In this document: positions 1 through 5,256 of the stretch, piece after piece
Numbering within the stretch: the first letter of the stretch is position 1
Layout of the letters: the number at the start of each line of letters is the position of its first letter
From: Gemmobacter sp.
Lineage (GTDB): Bacteria > Pseudomonadota > Alphaproteobacteria > Rhodobacterales > Rhodobacteraceae
Length of the DNA stretch: 6,158 bases
Assembly: GCA_030656535.1 (NCBI GenBank)
Contig: JAUSPL010000594.1
Span: 1 to 6,158 of the forward strand
Reading direction: 5' to 3'
The notes under the pieces: model-generated
What the model saw: the letters and a program-made list of their open reading frames with translations, nothing else
Database searches by the model: none
Told to the model about the DNA's origin: nothing
Made by a program: the position numbers and the translations under genes

Positions 1-143
1 GCGTCGTGCAGCAGAAGGGTCTGGATCAACGGCTCATGGGCGCCCAAGGGCGCTGATATCCTGGCGTTCACCGCTGGCAAGACAGCGATCATCGCCTTGA
101 GAATGACAAGATCACCACGGAGGTTTCCGGTGGTGGTCGACAT
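1..143 (-). CDS. tnpC: IS66-family transposase TnpC, N-terminal fragment
   Basis: The ATG at 143 opens a frame that runs without a stop to the left edge (47 complete codons), beginning MSTTTGNLRGDLVILKAMIA and continuing with NARISAPLGAHEPLIQTLLL. This fits the N-terminal segment of IS66 DDE transposases, which has the form 'L+amiaaL.aENArL...l.aHealIq.Lr' before the leucine-rich 'LKKQ.FG' region. It lies 62 bases after the tnpB stop, as usual for the family. Substitutions such as Pro in the expected helix suggest decay, but no disruption is visible in this part. Whether the rest is intact cannot be told from the window. Confidence 0.68.
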   Translation of the reverse strand, partial: MSTTTGNLRGDLVILKAMIAVLPAVNARISAPLGAHEPLIQTLLLHD

Positions 144-205
144 GCGATCGACGACCACAAGTCAGGTGGAAACACAATAAAAGCAAGTATATGCAGACAG
201 GTAAA

Positions 206-580
206 TCACCCGACACGAGCAGGCAGCGCACCCCGGTTCGGCCTGCGCCAATCAATGCCTTCCCGTAACATTGCCAGCTGCGCCGAGGTCAGGCGCACCC
301 CGCAATCGCCCATATTGGGCCACCTTCCCATGCACCCTGCAAGAAAGGCAGAAGCCCTGCTTTGCCATTGTCTCTCGGATCAATGGCACTCCTATGGCGC
401 ACCCAGTAAAGCAGTTTCGGCCGGTCCCCCCGCCGCCCACGAAAGGCCAACACCGCCCCCCTGTCGGCTTCTGGCGCAGCACATGCCCAACGTCAGCGCC
501 GCCAGCCGCTCGACACCCCTTCACATGCCTGCGATGCCGCAGGCGGGATAGACCCGAACATCGGCGCCCGGCCCGATCAG
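206..580 (-). pseudogene. tnpB: IS66-family accessory protein TnpB, nonsense and frameshift mutations
   Basis: A degenerate copy of the ~115-residue IS66 Orf2 protein. Read in order on the minus strand it gives DVRVYPACGIAGM, then a TGA at 521-523 exactly where the family has the Arg of 'DMR+G', then RGVERLAALT. In shifted frames follow HVLRQKPTGG, then VLAFRGRRGDRPKLLYW (the family signature 'FvFRGRRGDrlKlLyWD'), then QGFCLSCRV (family 'GQGfcLyyKrLe'). After another shift comes LTSAQLAMLREGIDWRRP, closing with ARVG and a stop at 206-208. One of the shifts is at a run of six G in the 'PTGG' region. The start is probably a lost ATG overlapping the tnpA stop, where CTGA is now seen. All family blocks are present, so this is decay by small mutations, not truncation. 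Confidence 0.78.
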
Positions 581-977
581 GCCGCTTCCACCACCCGGAT
601 CAACCGCGCCAGGGTATCGGCATCCATCGAGATGTCAAAGGGGAGCGGGCGACCATGCTTCAACCGCGCCTCGATCATCGCGGCCGCCGCCAGAAAATGC
701 TCCTGCGCCATCGGCGCGCTTTACAGGCTGGATATATTTACCGGAACAAAAACGCATCACCCGACGGTGGCAACAAGCGCTGCTTCTTCGACCTATGATG
801 CCAGGCCAAAACTTGCTGCCGCGCGCACTCCTGACGATGCGCCAACTGGGTCACCGTTACCCCATCGACACCGGCAGACGCCACAATCCTGAACATTTCC
901 TCATCATTCCGACGCTGCAGTCCAAGCAGACCCCACGCATCGCAGACCCCCACACAAGAAACGTCGCAAACGACGTC
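577..977 (-). pseudogene. tnpA: IS66-family accessory protein TnpA, frameshifted
   Basis: A DNA-binding helix-turn-helix accessory protein of IS66 elements. The first part (about 914 to 738) reads RRNDEEMFRIVASAG, then VTVTQLAHRQECARQQVLAW, then LLPPSGDAFLF, and stops at a TAA at 738-740. This matches the family pattern of RRR..D.e...RIV, a helix-turn-helix, and the linker before 'FlPV'. A neighbouring frame continues with FVPVNISSL, the expected next motif, showing a frameshift at about 745-755. A third frame from the ATG at 711 gives the tail MIEARLKHGRPLPFDI...ADTLARLIRVVEAA, ending at TGA 577-579, which fits the usual TnpA C-terminus. The N-terminal ~20 residues (about 977 to 915) fit poorly, and no start codon could be fixed. 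Confidence 0.72.
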
Positions 978-1256
978 ATCATGCGCGTGCCTCACGCCAT
1001 CACCGATCAACCCGGCAGGCGGTCCCAATCGGGCGATTAAGGGTGATGCTGCTCCGGGTCAGGCACACGCCGGGCATCGTGGAAATCCACCAAGCGTTCA
1101 TGATATATTTCCAACCGTCCGCTATAGTGTTGCCGAAGGTCAGGTTGGGTGCACACCAAGACCGACAAAGCCCCGCACGTTGTCAAAGATCATCATCTGC
1201 GCGATATCCAGAACCGCTGCGGTGGGCATGTTGATTGCATGCCAAGGGCGGTTGAC
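975..1256 (-). pseudogene. C-terminal remnant of a DppC/OppC-type ABC permease, frameshifted
   Basis: This is the broken end of an inner-membrane permease of the dipeptide/oligopeptide class. Three blocks read in order on the minus strand match the family's last ~75 residues. Block 1 (about 1232 to 1143) is NMPTAAVLDIAQMMIF...GFVGLGV, equivalent to the 'LdiaqaIl.eaaLSFLGLGv' loop. Block 2 (about 1137 to 1036, another frame) is FGNTIADGWKYIMNAWW followed by ISTMPGV and ending in Asn. Block 3 (1010 to 975) is LIGDGVRHAHDD, equivalent to the terminal 'NLLGDGLRDALDPR'. Blocks 1 and 2 are separated by a frameshift around 1138-1150. Blocks 2 and 3 are separated by 25 extra bases (1011-1035), since the family has no residues between that Asn and LIGDG. 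The N-terminal three quarters of the gene are absent. It could once have partnered the substrate-binding protein at the right of the window, but that is inference. Confidence 0.75.
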
Positions 1257-1260
1257 GCCT

Positions 1261-1418
1261 GCCACCCTCAGGGCGCAGGGCGCAAAACCGGGGCGCGACG
1301 GCCAAGTGCACCTTTTGCCCGGCCTTGCAGATTCCGGGCAGGTTCTGGTCGCAGAACGCACCCATATTTGCATCGACGGCAAGGTCAGGCTTTGGCGTCG
1401 CCTTGCCGTCAATCTGCG
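1261..1418 (-). pseudogene. Short remnant, possibly the TOBE domain of an ABC transporter ATPase
   Basis: The minus-strand frame that ends at a stop at 1183-1185 is open across the SDR stop codon and reads GQKVHLAVAPRFCALRPEGG at about 1261-1320. This resembles the C-terminal TOBE domain of PotA/UgpC-type ATPases, where the pattern is roughly 'GQ.V.LAVRPE...LRPEG'. Only this short stretch is similar, there is no start codon with a ribosome binding site, and the next piece downstream is a permease in another frame, so it would be a relic joined by deletion. The match is a judgement by eye and is weak; the stretch could be plain intergenic DNA. No convincing terminator hairpin followed by a T run is seen after the SDR gene here. 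Confidence 0.25.
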
Positions 1419-2189
1419 TCAGATCGAGCGGATCGCGCCGCCGTCCACCCTCAGGCGGCTGCCTGTGACATAGGACGCAAGGTCAGACGCCAAGAACACC
1501 ACCATGGCCGCGAATTCCTCGGGGCGGCCATATCGCCCTGCCGGGATCGCGGCAGCCGAGGCTTTTTGCACGGCATCGACCGTGCTGCCCGTGCGGTTTG
1601 CGGCCGCGGCGTCAAGTTCGGCGACGCGGGTGGTCTGGATGCGTCCCGGCATCACGATGTTGACGGTCACGCCATCGGCGGCCACCTCGGCGGCCAAGGT
1701 CTTGGACCAGCCGACCACCGCCGCGCGGATGCCGTTGGACAGGGCAAGATTCGGGATAGGTTGCTCGACCCCGGAAGAGGCGATGGTGACGATGCGGCCC
1801 CATTTGCGGTCCTTCATGCCGGGCAACAGGCCAGCGGTCAGGTGAAACAGGTTGGCGGCCATCGCCTCGAATTGCGTCAGCCAATCACCGCGCGGCGCAG
1901 TCGCCGCAGCCCCCGGCGCAGGCCCGCCAGAGTTGTTGACCAGGATATCCACCCCGCCCATCGCCAGAATGGCCGCAATCAACGCATCAACCGACGCCAG
2001 ATCCGAAAGGTCTGCCGACAGCGCCGTCAGACCCGGCACATCCTTGGCCCAGGCCTTGATGGTATCAGCGTTGCGCGATACGGCGATCACCTCGACGCCT
2101 TCGGCCAACAGCCCCTCGGCCACGGCACGGCCCAAGCCCCGGCTTGCGCCCATGACCAGCGCGCGTTTGCCAGCTATCTTCAGATCCAT
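1419..2189 (-). CDS. SDR-family oxidoreductase, atypical active site (beta-ketoacyl-reductase-like)
   Basis: A 256-residue Rossmann-fold short-chain dehydrogenase/reductase-like protein, probably acting on a carbonyl or alcohol made by the operon. The nucleotide-binding loop is GASRGLG (14-20), followed by VEVIAVSRN (32-40), which favours NADP by the basic residue after strand 2. ILVNNSGGP (82-90) is the NNAG-equivalent, ASS (137-139) supplies the catalytic-serine position, and the C-terminal PGRIQT and YVTGSRLRVDGG blocks are standard. The YxxxK dyad is missing: aligning AAVVGWSKTLAAE with the usual stretch after the lysine puts SNGIR (151-155) where YxxxK should be, so Tyr is Ser and Lys is Arg. 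This pattern resembles a known divergent BKR-like SDR subgroup that lacks a perfect catalytic tetrad. The ATG overlaps the lyase stop by one base (TGATG), with AAGGA 9 bases upstream. It is the last intact gene of the operon. Confidence 0.92.
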   Translation of the reverse strand: MDLKIAGKRALVMGASRGLGRAVAEGLLAEGVEVIAVSRNADTIKAWAKDVPGLTALSADLSDLASVDALIAAILAMGGVDILVNNSGGPAPGAAATAPRGDWLTQFEAMAANLFHLTAGLLPGMKDRKWGRIVTIASSGVEQPIPNLALSNGIRAAVVGWSKTLAAEVAADGVTVNIVMPGRIQTTRVAELDAAAANRTGSTVDAVQKASAAAIPAGRYGRPEEFAAMVVFLASDLASYVTGSRLRVDGGAIRSI

Positions 2190-3112
2190 CAGGTCAGGTC
2201 CTTCAGTCGTTTTTCCTGCCGCGCAATCAGGCGCTCGATCTCGGCAATGGTTTTTGCGTTCAAGGCGCCCCCCGGGCGGCGCAAGGCGCCATTGGCGATG
2301 ATCCCCCGGTAAGCCATGGTGTATTTGCGCACTGCCAGACCAAGGCCGGGCTGCTGTTCATAGCGCGCCAGCGGCAGATAGGCGTCGAACAGATCCTGCG
2401 CGCGATCCAGATCGCCCGCCCGCGTGTTGCGCACCACATCAACCATCATTTCCGGATAGGCAAAACCGGTCATCGCCCCGTCAGCGCCCCGGCCCATTTC
2501 CTCGGGCAAGAACATCCCGCCGTTGCCGCACAGGATCGAGATGCGGCGGTTCAACGCACCCTCGGCCCGCAGCGCCGTGATCTTGTCCAGACCCGGCCAA
2601 TCTTCGTGCTTGAGGCAGACACAGGTCGGCAGGTCGTTGATGATGCGCCGGATCACCGGCACCGACATCTGAACACTGGTTGCCAGCGGAAAATCCTGCA
2701 GCACGAAGGGCACATCACCGATGAACTCTGCCGCCTGACTGTAATAGGTCACGATCTGATCATCCGTGCGCGCCGATGATGGCGGCGCGATCATCACGCC
2801 CGCCGCCCCATCGTCCATCACCATCCGGGTCAGCGCGGCCATCTGGGCAAACCCGGGGGCCGACACGCCGACGACGACCGGGACGCGGCCCGCCACCCGC
2901 GCCAGAATCCGGCGCACGATCAGTTGCGATTCCTCGATGGTCAGCTTTTGCGCCTCGCCCATCATGCCCAGAACGGTCAGGCCGGTCGCGCCCGCCGACA
3001 GATAGAAATCGACCATGCGGTCTGTGCTTTCCAGATCGATCGCGCCATCCGCATGAAACGGGGTCACGGCAATGACATAGACGCCTTGCGCGGCTTCGGT
3101 AAGTCTGGTCAC
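2189..3112 (-). CDS. DapA-like lyase/aldolase (DHDPS/N-acetylneuraminate lyase superfamily), divergent
   Basis: A 307-residue TIM-barrel class I aldolase, close to the usual ~300 of the superfamily. Members form a Schiff base between a barrel lysine and a 2-keto acid, typically making or breaking a C-C bond to pyruvate. The Schiff-base lysine is K168 in VCLKHED. The GxxGE loop is GMMGE (49-53) rather than the GTTGE of true dihydrodipicolinate synthase, and the usual LYNxP with the catalytic Tyr reads LQDFP (138-142). Both changes argue against lysine biosynthesis and for a catabolic lyase or hydratase of unknown substrate. I chose the GTG at 3112: AAAGGA lies 7 bases upstream and the protein then begins with the expected short lead into VYVIAVTPF. 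A start at 3163 would add 17 residues inside the racemase frame. The stop shares one base with the SDR start. Confidence 0.9.
   Translation of the reverse strand: MTRLTEAAQGVYVIAVTPFHADGAIDLESTDRMVDFYLSAGATGLTVLGMMGEAQKLTIEESQLIVRRILARVAGRVPVVVGVSAPGFAQMAALTRMVMDDGAAGVMIAPPSSARTDDQIVTYYSQAAEFIGDVPFVLQDFPLATSVQMSVPVIRRIINDLPTCVCLKHEDWPGLDKITALRAEGALNRRISILCGNGGMFLPEEMGRGADGAMTGFAYPEMMVDVVRNTRAGDLDRAQDLFDAYLPLARYEQQPGLGLAVRKYTMAYRGIIANGALRRPGGALNAKTIAEIERLIARQEKRLKDLT
2199..2203 (-). promoter_or_regulatory. Ribosome binding site for the SDR gene, inside the end of the lyase gene
   Basis: AAGGA on the minus strand is 9 bases before the SDR ATG at 2189. It lies in the last codons of the preceding gene, whose stop shares a base with that ATG. 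Confidence 0.55.
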
Positions 3113-3116
3113 GGGG

Positions 3117-3791
3117 TCATCCTTTCGTCTGGTGATAGGCGCGCGCCAGTGCCACACGGCCAATGGCCATTGCCGCCGCCGCCTCGCAAGGCTCGATCAC
3201 CGGGCGGCCCAGCGCCTCGGACAGATCGGCCCGATAGCTGGTCATCCCGGCACAGCCAAGGATCAGCACCTCGGCCCCGTGGGCATCGCGCAGTTGGGTT
3301 CCCACCTCGCGCAGGCGGGCAAAGGTGCGGTTGCGGTCGGTCAGATCCGCCACCCCAAGTTCCAGCGGCAAGTCAGCAGCCAGCCGGTCCATCACGCCCA
3401 TCGCCCCCAGCATCCGCATGTGACGCGGCACCGACCGCGACAGGATCGAGAAGATGCCAAAGCGCTGACCCATCGTCATTGCCGTCAGCACAGCGCTTTC
3501 GGCGATACCCAGAACCGGACGCTGGCTCTGTTCGCGCAAAGCCGCAAGACCGGGGTCCGAAAAACACGCGACGACAAAGGCCGACGCGTCACCTTCCAAC
3601 CCGGCGGCGCGCGCCAGAAGCGGGTTTACCACGCCATCGACATGGGCCTGGGTTTCGATACCCTTGGGGCCTTCGTCGATCTGGATCGCCGCAATCGGCA
3701 CCGGGCTTGCGGTGCGCAACGGCTCCATCGCGCGGTCGATGCCGTCGGTGACGACCCGGCTGGAATTCGGGTTGATGATGTAGATGGTCAC
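3117..3791 (-). CDS. Hydantoin/aspartate/glutamate racemase family protein
   Basis: A 224-residue cofactor-independent racemase or epimerase. Family members invert a carbon next to a carbonyl by two-cysteine acid/base chemistry; related members are maleate isomerases and decarboxylases. Both cysteines are present in classic context: ACFSDPGLAALRE (C76) and LILGCAGMTSY (C180), close to the Cys76/Cys181 pair known for bacterial hydantoin racemases. The N-terminus TIYIINPNSS matches the family opening 'i.viNPNss'. I chose the GTG at 3791: AAGGGG lies 8 bases upstream and the NPNS motif then falls at the usual position. An upstream ATG at 3827 would add 12 residues unlike the family and would overlap the amidohydrolase. 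The stop is 4 bases from the next start. A hydantoin racemase role fits beside an amidohydrolase that could act on a cyclic amide, but the true substrate is inference. Confidence 0.9.
   Translation of the reverse strand: MTIYIINPNSSRVVTDGIDRAMEPLRTASPVPIAAIQIDEGPKGIETQAHVDGVVNPLLARAAGLEGDASAFVVACFSDPGLAALREQSQRPVLGIAESAVLTAMTMGQRFGIFSILSRSVPRHMRMLGAMGVMDRLAADLPLELGVADLTDRNRTFARLREVGTQLRDAHGAEVLILGCAGMTSYRADLSEALGRPVIEPCEAAAAMAIGRVALARAYHQTKG
3120..3125 (-). promoter_or_regulatory. Ribosome binding site fixing the DapA-like lyase GTG start
   Basis: AAAGGA on the minus strand is formed by the last two sense codons of the racemase (Lys-Gly). It sits 7 bases before the GTG at 3112, with the racemase stop between them. 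This arrangement supports translational coupling and the GTG start over the in-frame start at 3163. Confidence 0.7.
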
Positions 3792-3799
3792 AGGATTTG

Positions 3800-3805
3800 C
3801 CCCTT
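3800..3805 (-). promoter_or_regulatory. Ribosome binding site fixing the racemase GTG start
   Basis: AAGGGG on the minus strand lies 8 bases before the GTG at 3791 and between that start and the amidohydrolase stop at 3808-3810. The upstream ATG at 3827 lies inside the amidohydrolase and would leave this site within the coding region. Confidence 0.7.
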
Positions 3806-3807
3806 TT

Positions 3808-5256
3808 TCATGTCGCAGCCGCCCCATAGCGCGCCCGGCCCCAGAATCCGTCCGGTATCCCCAACAGGCCTTGCGATCTGGTCCGGTCTATCATCCGCTC
3901 GGCTTCGCGTTGCGCGTCGGCCAGAACGGCCGCCTGATCCGTGTGAACCGGCCGGCACTGTGCCAAAAGCACCTTGCCACCGATAACCACGGTATCCACG
4001 TCGTTGCCATTGGCGAAATAGACCACCCGGAACGGCTGCATGTTAAGCGGGTACAGATGCGGGCGCTGCATGTCGATCAAGATGAAATCCGCAGCCTTGC
4101 CCACCTCGACCGAGCCTATCATATGATCAAGGCCCAGCGCCTTGGCAGCATCGATCGTCACCATTTCCAGGGCCTTGCCGGGCGGAAGCACCGACGGGTC
4201 GCGGAAATGGGTGCGGTGATAATGCATCGCCTGCTGCATATGGCGGAACATGTCGCCCGATCGGTCAGGCGCCGTTGCGTCAGACCCGATGGCGACGACC
4301 GCGCCGGCCTCGATCAATTCAATCGCGGGACACCGGCCCATGACCGACGCGATGGCCGACGGGTTATGCGCCACCCGCGTCCCGGTTTCGGCGCACAGCG
4401 TGATCTCGTCGTCATGCAGGTCGATGCAATGCGACAGCAGCGCATCCGGGCCCAGCAGGTCCAGGTCGCGCGCCCGCCGGACCGATCCGCGCCAGTGCCC
4501 GTCTTGTGTGAACATCACCCCCCGGTCGCGCGACAGGCCGCGCACCATCCGTGCCTGGCGCGTCGCCTCGGCATAGGCGGCCGGGTCCATGTTGGCCTCG
4601 TGTTCATCACGCAGCACGGGATACAGCAGCGCGATATTCACTGTTTGCACGCCATGCCAGCGATCAAGCAGCGCCGTGCACGTCGCCAACTGCCGGTCAA
4701 AGCTGACCGGATAGGGTGCCGGGCGGCCTTGCGCGTCGCGGGTGGCATAGGTGCGCGGATGCGGGGCACGGGTGGGGCCGATGGCCACGACGGATCGGGT
4801 GCCGATATCAACCACGCCGTCGCAATGCGCCGCGCCATAGATGGGATCATCGGTGCGCATGATGGTGTCACCGCCCCCCAGCAAAGACACGCCACATGTC
4901 ACCCCAAAGCGCAGCCGTTCCAGCGCGGCAAGGCGGGCTTCGGCATACCAGAACTCGGGGGGCGAGGCGGTGGTGTAGACCTCGCCACACAAGTCTTCCC
5001 AATGGTTGCCCTGTTCCATCCCCATGGTCTTGATCAAGCCGTGCCCGGCATGGGCGTGCACGTCGATCAGGCCGGGCAGCATCACCTTGCCTGCGGCGTC
5101 GATGGTTTCCGGCGCGGAGTGGTCGCGCGTGATGTCCTGGGTGGTGCCAACGGCGATGATCTTGCCCTGCGCCACGGCGATGGCGCCGTTGGGGATCACC
5201 CGACGTGCCGGGTCCATCGTGATCACATACGCGCCAACGACGATAAGATCAGCCAT
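3808..5256 (-). CDS. Metal-dependent amidohydrolase, AtzA/TrzN/SsnA/cytosine-deaminase-like
   Basis: A full-length 482-residue cytoplasmic enzyme of the amidohydrolase superfamily, expected to hydrolyse C-N bonds (deamination, dechlorination or ring opening) on a small heterocycle or amide. The N-terminal beta-sandwich (about 1-60) leads into PGLIDVHAHAGHG with the HxH metal pair at H67/H69. The beta-6 region LLSHCIDLHDDEI carries H276; VAHNPSAIASVMGRCP (about 295-310) and AIGSDATAPDRSGDMF carry the late His and the metal/catalytic Asp D326. The closing sandwich contains GSVEVGKAADFILID. Unusually, the beta-5 strand that normally reads H-x-x-E ('tHlaE') reads FTQDGH (249-254). ATG was chosen because AGGTG lies just upstream and it gives the standard N-terminus; it overlaps the preceding transporter gene by 8 bases. 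The gene ends 16 bases before the racemase GTG. The superfamily is certain; the substrate (pyrimidine, triazine, hydantoin-like ring or other) is not. Confidence 0.92.
   Translation of the reverse strand: MADLIVVGAYVITMDPARRVIPNGAIAVAQGKIIAVGTTQDITRDHSAPETIDAAGKVMLPGLIDVHAHAGHGLIKTMGMEQGNHWEDLCGEVYTTASPPEFWYAEARLAALERLRFGVTCGVSLLGGGDTIMRTDDPIYGAAHCDGVVDIGTRSVVAIGPTRAPHPRTYATRDAQGRPAPYPVSFDRQLATCTALLDRWHGVQTVNIALLYPVLRDEHEANMDPAAYAEATRQARMVRGLSRDRGVMFTQDGHWRGSVRRARDLDLLGPDALLSHCIDLHDDEITLCAETGTRVAHNPSAIASVMGRCPAIELIEAGAVVAIGSDATAPDRSGDMFRHMQQAMHYHRTHFRDPSVLPPGKALEMVTIDAAKALGLDHMIGSVEVGKAADFILIDMQRPHLYPLNMQPFRVVYFANGNDVDTVVIGGKVLLAQCRPVHTDQAAVLADAQREAERMIDRTRSQGLLGIPDGFWGRARYGAAAT

Larger units (their letters stand above)
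1..980 (-). mobile_element. Decayed IS66-family insertion sequence (tnpA-tnpB-tnpC order), left end off the window
   Basis: All three IS66-family genes are recognisable in canonical order and orientation. The spacing is preserved as well: the tnpA stop abuts the tnpB start region, and the tnpB stop (206-208) is 62 bases before the tnpC ATG (143). tnpA and tnpB are disrupted, so the element is not autonomous. I could not identify the terminal inverted repeat or a target duplication near 980; the permease remnant ends within a few bases of the presumed tnpA N-terminus. This suggests that the outer end of the element was lost in a deletion rather than that this is a clean insertion edge. The right boundary is therefore approximate. 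Confidence 0.75.

Noticed and set aside
601..670. 10-base direct repeat CAACCGCGCC at 601-610 and 661-670
   Set aside because: It corresponds to two Ala-Arg-Leu codon runs in the TnpA tail and has no further extension or third copy.
738..1028. 96-codon minus-strand frame as a single intact gene
   Set aside because: It begins at a TTG inside the permease relic and crosses into TnpA-like sequence, so it is an accidental fusion of two pseudogene pieces.
731..1110. Shared 9-mer GATATATTT at 731-739 and 1102-1110
   Set aside because: One copy lies within the TnpA relic and the other within the permease relic coding for Lys-Tyr-Ile; flanks do not match, so it is probably coincidence.
1342..1357. 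Perfect 6-base stem, 4-base loop hairpin (GTTCTG/CAGAAC) after the SDR gene
   Set aside because: It is short, has no following T run on either strand and lies within relic sequence; chance is a sufficient explanation, so it is not called a terminator.
1149..2312. 387-codon open frame on the plus strand
   Set aside because: It is antisense to the SDR gene and the relic region, with low-complexity Arg/Gly/His-rich translation and no motif.
3113..3163. Upstream start for the DapA-like lyase at 3163
   Set aside because: The 17 extra residues lie in the racemase coding region and are unlike the family; the GTG at 3112 is preceded by AAAGGA.
3792..3827. ATG start for the racemase 12 codons upstream
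   Set aside because: The added residues do not fit the family N-terminus and would overlap the amidohydrolase; the GTG at 3791 has a good Shine-Dalgarno at the right distance.
2924..3986. Plus-strand open frames of 275 and 284 codons opposite the racemase and lyase
   Set aside because: Both are shadows of well-supported minus-strand genes, with biased composition and no domain signature.
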